From contig NZ_VFQC01000002.1 in NCBI RefSeq assembly GCF_006717075.1, forward strand, positions 62,001-126,000: a stretch of 64,000 nucleotides of DNA, given 5' to 3'. The notes under the pieces are model-generated. The model ran no database searches. It saw only the letters and a list, made by a program, of their open reading frames with translations, and had not been told where the DNA came from. Positions 34,310 to 44,600 of this stretch are shown piece after piece. A program made the translations under genes and the position numbers. This DNA is from Haloactinospora alba. GTDB taxonomy: Bacteria > Actinomycetota > Actinomycetes > Streptosporangiales > Streptosporangiaceae. Positions within the stretch are counted from its first letter, which is position 1. Every line of letters begins with the position of its first letter.

Positions 34310-35536
34310 TCACTCGCGCGCTTCCCGCGGCCGCACCCACAGTTGCTGGGGGTGGTGCATCATCCAGCTCTCCACCGGGGCCGCGGTTCCGGCCGCCTCC
34401 TGGCCAGTGTCCAGAGCCAGCTCGGGGAAGCGCGCGAACAGGCGCGGCAGGGCGACACCGAGCTCCAGACGCGCCAGCGGGGCGCCCAGACACAGGTGGG
34501 GGCCGTGGCCGAACGCCAGATGACCGCGGGTCTCGCGGCCCACGTCGAAGGTGTCGGGGTCCTGCCAGGCGTCAGGGTCGAGCGCGGCGGCGCCGTAGGC
34601 CAGCAGCAGCATCTCCCCCTCGGGGACGGGCACACCCGCCACCTCGGTGTCTCGGGTGGTGAACACCGCCGGCAGCAGGCTCACCGACGTGTGGCGGCGC
34701 AGTACCTCCTCGACCGCCGTCTCCCAGGGGACCTCGCCGCCGGTGACGCGCGCCAGCTGGCCGGGGTGGGTCAGCAGCGCCCGCACACCGTTGGCCAGGG
34801 TGCCCATCGTGGTCTCGAAACCCGCGATGACCAGCAGGAGGAGGTTGGCGGCGATCTGGACGTCACCGAGCCGGTCGGCCTCCGCGCATGCGTCGTCGGC
34901 GGCCACCAGTGCGCTGACCAGGTCGTCGCCGGGATCGGCCCGCCGCTTGGCCACCAGCTCCCGCAGGAAGGCGTTCGCCTCGGCGTAGACGCCGGGGTCG
35001 CTCAGCTCGAACACGCGCCGAGCGATGTCGCCGAGGACGGGCGTCTCCTCCTCGATGTCCAGCAGGCCCGCCAGCACGCCCACCGTCAGCGGCCAGGCGA
35101 ACCGGTCCTTGACGTCCACGCTCGACGCGCCGTCCATCCCGTCCAGTAGGTCGTCGGCGAGCTTCTCCACGCGCGGCCGCAGCGCCTCCACCCGCCGCCG
35201 GGTGAAGTGGGTCTGCATGGGCTTGCGCAGCCGGGAGTGCTCGGCGCCGTTGCTGGTCAGCAGGCTTCCGATGGAGCCGCCGACCAGGCGCACCAACGCG
35301 CTGTCGGGGTCGACCTCACCCTCGCGTACCGCCCGCCAGTTGTGCCGGGCGCCGCCCCGCACGAAGGTGCCGGTGCGGTCGGCCAGCACGGTGCGCAGCG
35401 CCTCGTGGTGGGTGACGGCCAGAGCCCTCACCTCGGCCAGAACCACCTCAGCCACTGGCCCAGCCGCATGGAGGGCGTGCGCGGTCGCGTCTCTGTCGGG
35501 GTCTTCGGGGTCGATTGCGATGCGCTGAGTTGCCAC
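34310..35536 (-). CDS. Cytochrome P450
   Basis: 408 aa. I-helix VIAGFETTMGTLANG, K-helix EEVLRR, and heme-binding FGHGPHLCLGAPLARLE with the Cys ligand. It resembles bacterial CYP107-like hydroxylases. The GTG at 35536 is preceded by AAGGAG, and the first residues (VATQRIAIDPEDPDRD) are typical of the family, so a 109-bp overlap with the upstream P450 gene seems real. No redox partner is nearby. Confidence 0.9.
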   Translation of the reverse strand: MATQRIAIDPEDPDRDATAHALHAAGPVAEVVLAEVRALAVTHHEALRTVLADRTGTFVRGGARHNWRAVREGEVDPDSALVRLVGGSIGSLLTSNGAEHSRLRKPMQTHFTRRRVEALRPRVEKLADDLLDGMDGASSVDVKDRFAWPLTVGVLAGLLDIEEETPVLGDIARRVFELSDPGVYAEANAFLRELVAKRRADPGDDLVSALVAADDACAEADRLGDVQIAANLLLLVIAGFETTMGTLANGVRALLTHPGQLARVTGGEVPWETAVEEVLRRHTSVSLLPAVFTTRDTEVAGVPVPEGEMLLLAYGAAALDPDAWQDPDTFDVGRETRGHLAFGHGPHLCLGAPLARLELGVALPRLFARFPELALDTGQEAAGTAAPVESWMMHHPQQLWVRPREARE

Positions 35537-36759
35537 GGGGCTCCTTCGTAGATGCGATCGGTGGGGGTGAACTCGACGCGTAGGGACTCCACGCCACTCA
35601 GTCGGCCCTCGGCCACCCCCTGCCACTGCTCGTCGACCAGGACCATGTCGGGCAGGCGGCGGTCGAGCAGCTGCACGGCCTTCTCGGCGAGCGCCAGACC
35701 GAGGTCGCGTCCGGTGCTGGGGCAGGAGTGCGGTCCCAGGCCGAAGACCATGTAGGACCGGTTGGTCTCGGTGTCCAGGCGCTCGTCGCGCCGCAGCAGC
35801 TGCTGCGCGGGACCGAAACCCATCACCAGGCAGTCGCCGGCGGCCACGGTGTAGCCGCCGACCTCCACGTCGCGGGTGGCGAAGCGGCCGATGAGGGTGT
35901 GCATCGGCGGCGAGTGCCACACGCTCGCGTTGACCGCCTCGTGCACCGTGCGGCCCGAGTGCAGCTGCACGCGCTCGCCCTTGCGGCCCAACAGCAGCCA
36001 CAGGGCGTGCGCGATGGTGTGCGCCGTCGGTTCGTGGGCCGCCGCGGTGATGAACGTGAGGTGGTCGCGGATCTCCTCGTCGTCCAGCCCGGCCGCGACG
36101 AGTTCCGAGACCAGGTCGGCTCCGGGCGACGCCCGGCGGGGCTCGGCCAGGGCCGTCATGCGCCGCTGCAGCTGGGCGTGGGCGTGCAGCGCGTCCTCGG
36201 CACCATCCCACACCCGCCGCTGGGCCGAGCACACCGCGACACCCTCGTTGGCGTCCATGCCGTACAGCCGGCACAGCACCAGCAGCGGCACCACGCTGGC
36301 GTAGCGGGTGACCAGGTCGGCGCGCCCCTCGGTGCAGAACGTGTCGATGACCCGGTCGATGACCTCGTCGATGTGGGTCGTGATCCGGGTCTGCGAGATG
36401 TTGGACAGGGCGCGGACGACGATGTCCCGATAGTGCCTGTGGTCGGGGCCGTCGACGTTCCACACGTTGCGCCGTTTGGTGTAGATGCTGCGCAGCGGCG
36501 AGGTCTCCGGGATGACGCCGTTGTGGAAGTCGCGCCAGTGGTCGACGTCGCGGGCGAAGGTCTCCGGGTCCTGCAGGACCCGCTGGTGCACCTCCAGCGT
36601 GAGCATGAGCCAGGCCGGCACCCCCTCGGACAGGAACACGGGCGCGAGCCCTCCGGGGTAGCGCTCCAGGAGCCGGTCCCACAGCGCCTGGGGGTCGGCG
36701 AACGCCTCGGGATCGTCGAGTCGGAGGGCGTCGCTCGGATGCTGGCTCGGGTGCGGCAT
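35428..36759 (-). CDS. Cytochrome P450, atypical I-helix
   Basis: 443 aa. The heme loop FGLGPHSCPSTGRDLGLALA keeps the Cys, but the usual Gly after it is Ser. The I-helix reads FITAAAHEPTAHTIAH rather than AGxET, so oxygen activation may be unusual. The C-terminal 36 residues after YEGAPWQLS overlap the next P450 gene in another frame. Tandem P450 pairs of this type occur in natural-product loci. The start is the ATG at 36759 (MPHPSQHPSD). Confidence 0.87.
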   Translation of the reverse strand: MPHPSQHPSDALRLDDPEAFADPQALWDRLLERYPGGLAPVFLSEGVPAWLMLTLEVHQRVLQDPETFARDVDHWRDFHNGVIPETSPLRSIYTKRRNVWNVDGPDHRHYRDIVVRALSNISQTRITTHIDEVIDRVIDTFCTEGRADLVTRYASVVPLLVLCRLYGMDANEGVAVCSAQRRVWDGAEDALHAHAQLQRRMTALAEPRRASPGADLVSELVAAGLDDEEIRDHLTFITAAAHEPTAHTIAHALWLLLGRKGERVQLHSGRTVHEAVNASVWHSPPMHTLIGRFATRDVEVGGYTVAAGDCLVMGFGPAQQLLRRDERLDTETNRSYMVFGLGPHSCPSTGRDLGLALAEKAVQLLDRRLPDMVLVDEQWQGVAEGRLSGVESLRVEFTPTDRIYEGAPWQLSASQSTPKTPTETRPRTPSMRLGQWLRWFWPR

Positions 36760-37450
36760 CGCGTTGCGGCTCCGTGGGGATCGGGGGGAGGGGAACCTGA
36801 GCCGCAGGCCGAAGCGCTCCCATGGGGGTCGGGCATGCGAGCACCGTCCTCTGCGCCTCATCGACAACCTGGCCGGCGCACGGGTTTTCGTCCGTCAATT
36901 CACCCGCGCCCCAAGGCCGCCATGAAGTCTGTCGGAATTTCCGGATATTGCGCAACCCGGGGAGATAGTTTTGTATTCACCTATTGAGCCGGGAGAATTC
37001 GTCGCACGAGGAGTGACGCACCCGTTTTCGCAGTACTCCCGGTTCGTAGGGAACCGACCGCGTTTCCTCCCCGAGGACACCGAATCGGCGTTCCGCGGGA
37101 CCGTCCGCGCTCGGCGGCGGGTGCGCGACCCCGGATACCGCGCCGTTGGGGCGGTCCCCGCTCGCGGCCGACCGCACGGGGCGCGGGTGTGGGGCGGCCC
37201 GCCCCTTCGTTCACGGGCTATTCCACGCGCGAAACAAAGAAACGTACGGGCGGCCGGCATTGGTACCACGCGCAATGGGAATTTCCGGGTGAGTATTGGC
37301 CATGCGCCGGGTGCCCTGCCATTGTGACGTCACAGCACGCACCGGCCGGCCCGCGTTCACGCGTGAAACTCCTGGTGCGGGTAGTTCCGCCGCGGAAACA
37401 CCGACCACCGCGCTCCCCGCGCGCCCGCGGGTCCCACCACGACGCGGGAG
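36760..37450. other. Intergenic region without a recognisable gene
   Basis: 691 bp upstream of the P450 pair and behind the PfkB gene. Open frames here are short and lack family features or good RBS. The segment around 36900-37000 is less GC-rich and probably holds the P450 promoter. Confidence 0.5.
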
Positions 37451-38395
37451 TCAGGCAGCGCCGAGTTCGGCGGCGGACGGGGGGTCCGCTCCGGGACGGG
37501 AACAGGTGATCGCGGCGGCGGTCGCGGCGAAGTCCAGGGCCGCGCGCCAGTCCTCGGCGGTGAGCTCCGCGACAGCGGCGGCGTCCAGGGCGTCGTGACG
37601 GTCGAGCCAGTGCAGGAGGGCAGCCTGCACCGTGTCGCCCGCTCCGATGGTGTCGACGACCTCCGAGCGTCTGCCCGCGACGTCGACCCGCGCGCCGTCC
37701 GGGGTGAGGACGGAGATCCCGTCCGAACCGCGGGTGAGCACCACCGCCGCCGGGCCCAGTTCCGCCCAGTGCCGCGCCTGCGACACGGGGTCGCTCTCCC
37801 CGTCCGCGGCGAGCCAGCGCGCGTCCTCGACGGAGAGTTTGAGCAGCCCCACGTGCGGCAGCCAGCTCTCGAACCGCCGGCGGTAGGCCGCCGGGTCCGC
37901 GATCAGGTCGCCGCGGACGTTCGGGTCCAGCGCCACGAACACCCCCCGCGCGGACTCCCGCAGCAGCATCCTCTCGTAGGTGGTGGCGCCCGGTTCGAGC
38001 ACCAGCGACAGGGTTCCCAACGACAGCGCACCGACCCGGGCGTCCTGCGGGCCGGGGTCGGCCACCAGCCGGTCCGCGGTCCCGTCGGTGTAGAAGCTGT
38101 AGCGCGCGGACCCGTCCGGCTCCGGGGCGACCACCGCGAGCGTGGTGGGCTCCTCCCCCCGCTGCACCAGCGACACGTCCACACCGCACTCGCGCAGGTG
38201 TTCCAGCAGGGCCTGACCGAACCGGTCGCGGGAGATCCGGGAGAGGAAGGAGGTCGGCGACCCCATCCGGGCCAGGGCGATGGCCACGTTGTAGGGGCCG
38301 CCTCCCAGCCGGGGGGCCAGCGGTGCGAGCTGGGGCGGGGGAACGGGGTCCTCCGGCACGAGGTCGACGAGGGCCTCGCCTCCGACAACGATCAC
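37451..38395 (-). CDS. PfkB-family carbohydrate kinase (fructokinase-like)
   Basis: 314 aa. Signatures: VGGEALVDLVPED and RLGGGPYNVAIALARMG at the N-terminus, and the C-terminal DTIGAGDTVQAALLHWL with the catalytic Asp. It would phosphorylate a sugar such as fructose. The GTG at 38395 has AGGAG close upstream. It is divergent from an AGE-family isomerase; together they could convert mannose to fructose and then to fructose 6-phosphate. Confidence 0.9.
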   Translation of the reverse strand: MIVVGGEALVDLVPEDPVPPPQLAPLAPRLGGGPYNVAIALARMGSPTSFLSRISRDRFGQALLEHLRECGVDVSLVQRGEEPTTLAVVAPEPDGSARYSFYTDGTADRLVADPGPQDARVGALSLGTLSLVLEPGATTYERMLLRESARGVFVALDPNVRGDLIADPAAYRRRFESWLPHVGLLKLSVEDARWLAADGESDPVSQARHWAELGPAAVVLTRGSDGISVLTPDGARVDVAGRRSEVVDTIGAGDTVQAALLHWLDRHDALDAAAVAELTAEDWRAALDFAATAAAITCSRPGADPPSAAELGAA

Positions 38396-38993
38396 CAGAA
38401 CTCCTTCCTCCCAGGCGCCGACCGTCGGCCGCACGCCCGCGGACTCTCCTCGACAACGGCGGCCCCAGGGGCCGCTCGGCGGCCGGGGAACCGCCCCGTG
38501 CCGGCGTTCTCCGCCCGCGCCGGCGGCCGCCGCCCTCGGCTCGTGCCCCATCCTCGCACCCGCACCGGTGGGCGACGTATCCCTCGCCCGCGACCGGCAC
38601 CGGAGCGGACCGGAGACGCGGGGCCGGTTCCATCCCCGCGGGGTCGGGAGGAGAGCATACGCCGCCCGGGAAGGTAGCCGCCCCGTGGTAGCCGGTGGGA
38701 AGCCGGGATACGTTCCCGGCCAACCGGTTGAGCGCTGAGGGGCAACCGGACCTGGCCGGAGCCACTGGCGATGACAGTTGGGGAGCTCTTTCCCGATCCC
38801 CGGGCGGGCCAGCACTCTGGAGGGGTGTACTCATGCGCTCCCATCGCCGCGCCCGCGCTCTCCCCCACCGGTGCCAACGCCGACGGGCGGGAGCCAACAC
38901 CGTACGCCTCGCCCTCGGCAACGAGGTTCCAGGAACCGCACAAGCCCGCCTTCCAGCGGCCCGACACCAGCATTCCCCCTGGAGAGAGTCAGA
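38396..38993. other. Divergent intergenic region without a recognisable gene
   Basis: 598 bp between the PfkB kinase and the AGE isomerase. It has frames open by GC bias only. It should contain both promoters; no clear operator repeat was found. Confidence 0.5.
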
Positions 38994-40235
38994 ATGGCGC
39001 ACAACAGCAGCCACACCACCCGGTCGGCGTCCCCGAGTCCCGAACAACCGTGGCTGGACGGGCAACGGGACGCCCTCGTGCGGTGGACGCACCGCGCGCG
39101 CCAGCCGCACGGTTTCGCGTGGCTGGACGACGACGGCGTTCCCGACCGGGAGAAAGGCGTGCAGACGTGGATCACGGCGCGGGCGACGCACGTCGCCGCG
39201 CTCGCCCACCTGCACGGGGACAGCACGGCCGGCGAACTGGCCGAGCACGGGGTGCGCGCCCTGCTCGACTCCCTGCGGGACGACCAGGAGGGCGGGTGGT
39301 TCGCCCGGATCGCCGCTGACGGCACCCCCGTCAGCACGGACAAGGCCGGTTACGAGCACGCGTTCGTGCTGCTGGCCGCGGCGAGCGCGACCTCGGCGGC
39401 CGTGCCGTCGGCGAATGAGCTTCTCGACCGGGCGAGCCGGGTGGTGCTCGACCACTTCTGGGACGGGGAGGCGGGCCTGTGCCGCGAGTCGTGGGACCGC
39501 TCCTGGCGGGCGGCGGAGCCCTACGGCGGGGCCAACAGCAACATGCACATGGTGGAGGCGTTCCTCGCTACCGCCGCCGCCACGGGCGACACCGCGTGGG
39601 CACGACGCGCATCGCGCATCGCCGACTTCCTGATCGGTGAACAGGCCCGTGCGCACGGCTACCGGCTGCCCGAGCACTACACCCCGGACTGGCAGGTGCT
39701 CCCGGAGTACAACCGGGACCGGCCCGACGACCCGTTCCGCCCCTACGGGTGGACACCCGGCCACTCCATCGAGTGGGCGCGGCTGCTGGTGCACCTGGAG
39801 GCGGCACTGCCCGACCCCGGCGGGGAGCTGCTCGACCACGCCGAGAACCTGTTCGCCACGGCGGTGCGCCACTCCTGGTCCCGGGACGGGGCCGAGGGTT
39901 TCTGCTACACCCTGGACTGGTCGGACCGGCCCGTGGTGCGGTTGAGAATGCACTGGGTGGCGGCGGAGGCGGCCGCCGCGGCCGAGGTGCTGCACCGCAG
40001 GACCCGCCGGGAGCGCTACCGCGAGCTCGCCCAGCACTGGTGGGACCACATCCGCACGCACCTTGTCGACGGCCGGGGAAACTGGGTCCACGAGCTCGGC
40101 GCGGACAACCAGCCCTCCTCGGTGGTCTGGCGGGGCCGGCCCGACGTCTACCACGGTTACACGGCAGCGTCCCTGGCCTCGGGACTGCGCGTTCCCGGGT
40201 ACGCGATCCGGAGCACAGGGAACTGGACCGATTAA
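38994..40235 (+). CDS. AGE-family sugar isomerase (mannose isomerase-like)
   Basis: 413 aa, an (alpha/alpha)6-barrel of the N-acylglucosamine 2-epimerase superfamily. Active-site motifs: GGANSNMHMVEAFLA, YGWTPGHSIEWARLL, and a late His in YHGYTAAS. Related enzymes (YihS, ManI) interconvert mannose, fructose and sulfoquinovose types of free sugars. The ATG at 38994 follows GGAGAG. The partner is probably the divergent kinase. Confidence 0.88.
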   Translation: MAHNSSHTTRSASPSPEQPWLDGQRDALVRWTHRARQPHGFAWLDDDGVPDREKGVQTWITARATHVAALAHLHGDSTAGELAEHGVRALLDSLRDDQEGGWFARIAADGTPVSTDKAGYEHAFVLLAAASATSAAVPSANELLDRASRVVLDHFWDGEAGLCRESWDRSWRAAEPYGGANSNMHMVEAFLATAAATGDTAWARRASRIADFLIGEQARAHGYRLPEHYTPDWQVLPEYNRDRPDDPFRPYGWTPGHSIEWARLLVHLEAALPDPGGELLDHAENLFATAVRHSWSRDGAEGFCYTLDWSDRPVVRLRMHWVAAEAAAAAEVLHRRTRRERYRELAQHWWDHIRTHLVDGRGNWVHELGADNQPSSVVWRGRPDVYHGYTAASLASGLRVPGYAIRSTGNWTD

Positions 40236-40277
40236 TTAACCACATCATCAACAACGAGCGCCAGATCAGCAACACCC

Positions 40278-40493
40278 CTGGACCTACTACGACTCTTCCG
40301 GCTGCCGGTCCAGGAGCGCCAGACCACCGTCAACTTCGGGCGCTACGAGAACGAGGAGGCCTGGGAGCTCCCCGAGGAACTCGCCCGGGTCCCGGTCGGG
40401 GACGACGAGCGCATGCGCAAGATCACCTCGCGGCTGCAGGAGATCCAGCTCACCGAGCTACCCGCCTCCTGCGGGGTACGCCTCCAGCGTTGA
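40278..40493 (+). pseudogene. Possible gene remnant
   Basis: A 71-codon stretch with protein-like composition (LRLFRLPVQERQTTVNFG, YENEEAWELPEELARVPVGD, RMRKITSRLQEIQLTEL). It has no start codon with RBS, and the frame upstream runs into TTAATTAA right after the isomerase gene. It looks like the end of a lost gene, but the family is unknown. Confidence 0.35.
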
Positions 40494-40502
40494 GCGCGCG
40501 GA

Positions 40503-40580
40503 TCCGCGGCGGGCGCGCCCGCCGCGGACCGCAAAGGGTCGCATCCTGGGAAAGCCCGCTCCCTGGAGGGGCTTTCCCAG
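40503..40580. terminator. Two strong hairpins between convergent genes
   Basis: TCCGCGGCGGGCG and CGCCCGCCGCGGA (40503-40528) form a perfect 26-bp palindrome. CTGGGAAAGCCC and GGGCTTTCCCAG (40546-40557, 40569-40580) form a perfect 12-bp stem. Both lie between the isomerase side and the convergent hydrolase. Confidence 0.7.
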
Positions 40581-40622
40581 GGCAGAGCACGGAGGCGCGG
40601 GGTGCCGCGACCGCTCGGCTAC

Positions 40623-41459
40623 CTAGGGGGCAAGACCGCGCAGGGTCGCCCGCAGGGTCGCGGCGAAGGACGTGGGGTGGGTGACGAAGCCCGTGTGGCC
40701 ACCCGCGAACAGCACGGGTTTCGTCACCAGGTCACGGGCGAGAGCCAGAGCGGTGTCGTGGGCGAGTTGGCCTTCCGAGGCCGCTCCGGCACCAACGGCC
40801 ACCGGTACGCGGCAGGAGCGCAACGCGGTGGTGTCGGGCAGGTAGGTGGCCGTGGGCAGAACGATGTGCGCCAGGAAGAAGTCGAGATTGCGCTCCACCC
40901 GTTCCAGTCTCTCCCGGGTGCGGACGGCCGCTTCCGGGCTCTCCGGAACCTGCTTGCCGGGATCACCGGCACCACGCAGTCCGGTCCCCGCGACGAAGGT
41001 CTCCATCGCCGCGCCGACCCCCTCGCGGCGGTACCGGTCACGTACCTTGCCCAGGACGGTACGGCGCGGGTCCCCGTCGGGCAGGAGCCCGACGGCGGGA
41101 GGCTCGTGCGCCACGAGGGCCCGCACGTGTTCCGGATGGCAGGCGGCCAGGGCGAGTCCGGTCTGCGCGCCGCTACTGCTACCGAAGACGTAGGCGGGCT
41201 CGGTCCCGACCGCCTGGAGTATCCGCCGCGCGTCGTCGGCCTGGGTCGGTATCGGAACATCGTGCTCCGGACGCGTGGCGCTGCTGCGCGATACGCCGCG
41301 GCAGTCGTAGACAACGAGGGTGAAGTGCGGCGCGAGAAGGGGAGCGACTCCCGCGAAGTCGCGAGCGTCGTCGGTACCGCCAGCGATCAGCAACAGCAGC
41401 GGCCCGGATCCCGACGTCTCGTAGTACAACCGCGCCCCGGGCACGTCCAGCCAGCTCAC
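40623..41459 (-). CDS. Alpha/beta hydrolase
   Basis: 278 aa. The nucleophile elbow is YVFGSSSGAQTG, the catalytic His is in FAGGHTGFVTHP, and LVVYDCRGVSRSS lies in the oxyanion region. The GTG at 41459 has AAGGGAG seven bases before it. It lies 158 bp downstream of the PKS on the same strand and may be the last gene of the cluster or just outside it. Substrate unknown; esterase, epoxide hydrolase-like or self-protection roles are all possible. Confidence 0.85.
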   Translation of the reverse strand: MSWLDVPGARLYYETSGSGPLLLLIAGGTDDARDFAGVAPLLAPHFTLVVYDCRGVSRSSATRPEHDVPIPTQADDARRILQAVGTEPAYVFGSSSGAQTGLALAACHPEHVRALVAHEPPAVGLLPDGDPRRTVLGKVRDRYRREGVGAAMETFVAGTGLRGAGDPGKQVPESPEAAVRTRERLERVERNLDFFLAHIVLPTATYLPDTTALRSCRVPVAVGAGAASEGQLAHDTALALARDLVTKPVLFAGGHTGFVTHPTSFAATLRATLRGLAP

Positions 41460-41617
41460 CGCGCGTCTCCCTTCCGAGCGCAGGGGTTCGTGATCGGTTC
41501 CGGTCCGGGGCCGCGTCTCCCGCCCCGGACCGGGGGTCCGGACCCGGTCGGCGGGTACCTGTTCCACCGCGCGCATATCCAGTGCCGCGCCTCGCGGACA
41601 GCCCGCCGACCGGGGTA

Positions 41618-44600
41618 CTAGGCAGGGACGGTGGATTCCGTCGGCTCGTCCGCGGCCTCCGTGGCCAGTGGTCGCGCCTGGCGGATCTCGTCCGCCAGGA
41701 AACCGGCCACCGCGCGGACCGTCGGACTGCTCCACAGGATCGTCGGAGGCAGGTCTATGCCGACCCGACGGTTCAGCCGCACCCGGAGGCCGACCGTCAT
41801 CACGGAATCCATCCCGAGTTCGACGAGAGGACGGTCGACCCCGATATCGGCGGCCACCAGGTTGAGCTCCGCGGCCACTGCCTCGTGGACCTCGGCGATG
41901 AGGCGGTCGTCAAGCTCCGCGTCGGGCAGCCCTGGCCAGTCGATCCCCTCCGCCAGGCCACCGTCCGCATCGATGTCGCCAGCGTCAGCGAGTTCCGAGA
42001 ACACGGGAAGGGAGCGTTCCGGCAGCACGCGCAGAACGGCGTAGTACGGCAGCGTGAAGCGGTCCGTGAACGCCCAGGCTCGGAGCGCCTCAGCGGGGGA
42101 GACGCCTCCCAGGCCCCGTGCTTCGGCCTCCATGATGGTGGTGTCGGCGGTGGACTCTCCCATACCGGTACCAAGCCACTGCGTCCAGGCGAGGCTGACG
42201 GTCTCGGTGTGCCCCTCCGCGTGCCGCAGCGCCGCGAGCCCGTCCAGGAACGAGTTGGCCGCCGCGTAGCTGGCCTGGCCGGTCAGCCTGGCGAACTGGC
42301 CGCACGAGGAGAACAGGGTGAGGAAATCGAGGGTGCCCGGGGGGAACATGCGGTGCAGCACCATCGCTCCCTGGGCTTTCGCTCCCAGTGTGATCTGGAG
42401 GTCCCGGCGTTCGGTCTTGTCCACCAGGGCGTCCGACACCACACCAGCGGCGTGCACCACCCCGAGAATGGGGGGAAACCCCAGCGCCGAGGGGGCGAGT
42501 GCCGCGTTGACGGCGTCGGCGTCCGTGATGTCCAGCGCGAGTACCCGGACGCTCACGCCCAGATCCTCCAGTGCCAGCACCGCGTCGATCTGCGAGCGGA
42601 GGGCGGGATCCTCGACCCGCTCCCACTCGGACCGCGGCGGCAGACCGCGCCGTCCCACGAGGACGAGCCGACGCGCTCCGCGGTCGACCAGGTAGCGGGC
42701 GGCCTCCAGACCGAGCGCGCCCAACCCTCCGGTGATGAGGTACGTACCGTGCGGACGGCACTCCAGGGGCTGCCCGTCGGCCAGCTGTTCCACCTGGGTC
42801 AGGCGCGCCGCGTGGGTGTCGTCGGAGGTGAGGGACACGACGTCCTCGGTTCCGTCGAGTTCCGCCATGAGGCGCAGTAGCGACGCCGCGGTGTCGGCGC
42901 CGAACGGTTCGGCGGGGTCGCCGAGGTCGACCAGGCCTCCCCACAGGTCGGAGCGTTCTCCCGCGATGATCCGGGACACACCCCACAGCGGAGCGTGGGC
43001 GAGGCTGGACTCGTGCCGGGGAGCCCGCGTGCCGCGGACCAGGCACCACAGTGTTATGGGGGAGGCCGCCCTTCCGCCTTGCCCGGTGGAACGGGCGCCA
43101 AGGTGGTGGGCAGTCTCCAGAAGCTCCCATGCGCACCGTTCGGCCGCCTGTTCCGGGGTCTCGGTCGGGCGTTGCGGCTCGGGAGCGAGGACGAGGGCTC
43201 CTTCCTCTCCGGCGGGGACCTCCGCGAGCTCCGCGGCTCGCGCCAAGCGCGTGCACGGCACGTCGCACTGCCCGAGGTGACGCGCGAACGGGGCAGTCAC
43301 GGCCTCGTCCCCGAGCAGCAGTACCCGTTGCGGAAGAGCGTCATCCTCCCGTTCCGCGGTATCGAGGGCGCGCCACTGGAGCTGGTGCACCAGCTGGCTG
43401 GGGGGCAGGGCCCTTCCCGGCTGGTCGTGTACCTGGGTGAAGCGGAGGCCGCTCGCCTCGCACACCACGTTCCCGTCCTCGTCCGCGACCCGGACGTCGA
43501 TGGTGGTCTCCGGCGCGTTGGGGGAACGGGTGGTGTGCACGACGACGCGGCCCGGGGGCTCCCCGTGGAACACGATCGAGTCGAGATGCGAGGAGGTGCG
43601 CAGCGTCCGCGAGTCCTCCGCGGTGACCAGGACGCCGCTGATGGTGAGCGCGCCGTCGATGACCGCCGACCAGCTACTCGGGTGCAGTTTGGGAGTTCGG
43701 TCGATGGTCACGACCGCGAGCTGCTCCGTCTCGTTGCGGCGCAGCTCCTCCACCACCCAGGGGAAGGTGTAGCCGTCCACACCCATGGCGCGGAAGACGG
43801 CATCGACCCGGTCCCATGTCCACTCCTCCGGGCAGCGAGCGCGGATCGCGGCGATATCGTCCACGGGGCTCGGACACACCGCCGCGGACCGGTCCACCGT
43901 GGCCGTAGCGTGCGTGATCCACTCGTGGTCGTGGCCAGTGGCCGTGTCCGTGTCCTCCTCCCGCCGGATGCGGCTGGCCAGCCACACCCGGTTCCGGTCG
44001 AGGACGACCTGCACCACCCGGGGCGGTGTGGACGCGAGGGGCGTGCGAAGCACGATGTCGGACAGGCCGGGGCGGCTCCCGTCGCGGGTGGCAGCGGCGA
44101 CGAACGAGTTGATGACGACCGAGGCCGGGACCGTCTCCACTCCCACGACCTTGTGGTCCTGCGGGTAGGGACGGTTCGACATGTCCAGGTGCGTCTGCCA
44201 CACGTGCTGGGCGGGTGCCCCCGCCACCGTCGTACGCCCACCGAGCAGGGTGTGGCTGTCCGGGTCGTGCCCCCCGCCGCGCTCCTCGGAGGCGTGCTCG
44301 GGAAAGATCCAGTAGGGACGGTGCTGCCAGTGGACGGTGGGGAGGGTGACCAGGTCTCCCTCGTAGTGCCAGTCCACGCGCATGCCGCCGCAGTGCAGCC
44401 GCGCGAGGTTGGCCAGGAGCGTCTCGCGCTCCGGCTGGTCACGGCGGAGGGTGGCGGCCACGACCGTGTCCCCCTGACCCGCGTCGAGCGCGGTCTCGGT
44501 GAGGGAGTGCGCGACCACCGGGTGCGAGGACACCTCGAGGAAGGCGCGGGCGCCGTCCGCCAGCGCGGCACGTACCGCCTCGGTGAACCTGACGGGGTGA

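Noticed and set aside
34310-36955. Single 881-codon P450 reading frame
   Set aside because: Only the last 408 residues are P450 sequence; the upstream part is the wrong frame of the first P450. The GTG at 35536 with AAGGAG is the better start.
36971-37327. 118-codon plus-strand frame in the gap upstream of the P450 pair
   Set aside because: No RBS, Arg-rich composition and no similarity to a known family.
37218-40154. 978-codon minus-strand frame
   Set aside because: It runs antisense through the AGE isomerase and in the wrong frame through the PfkB kinase; composition is typical of non-coding GC-rich frames.
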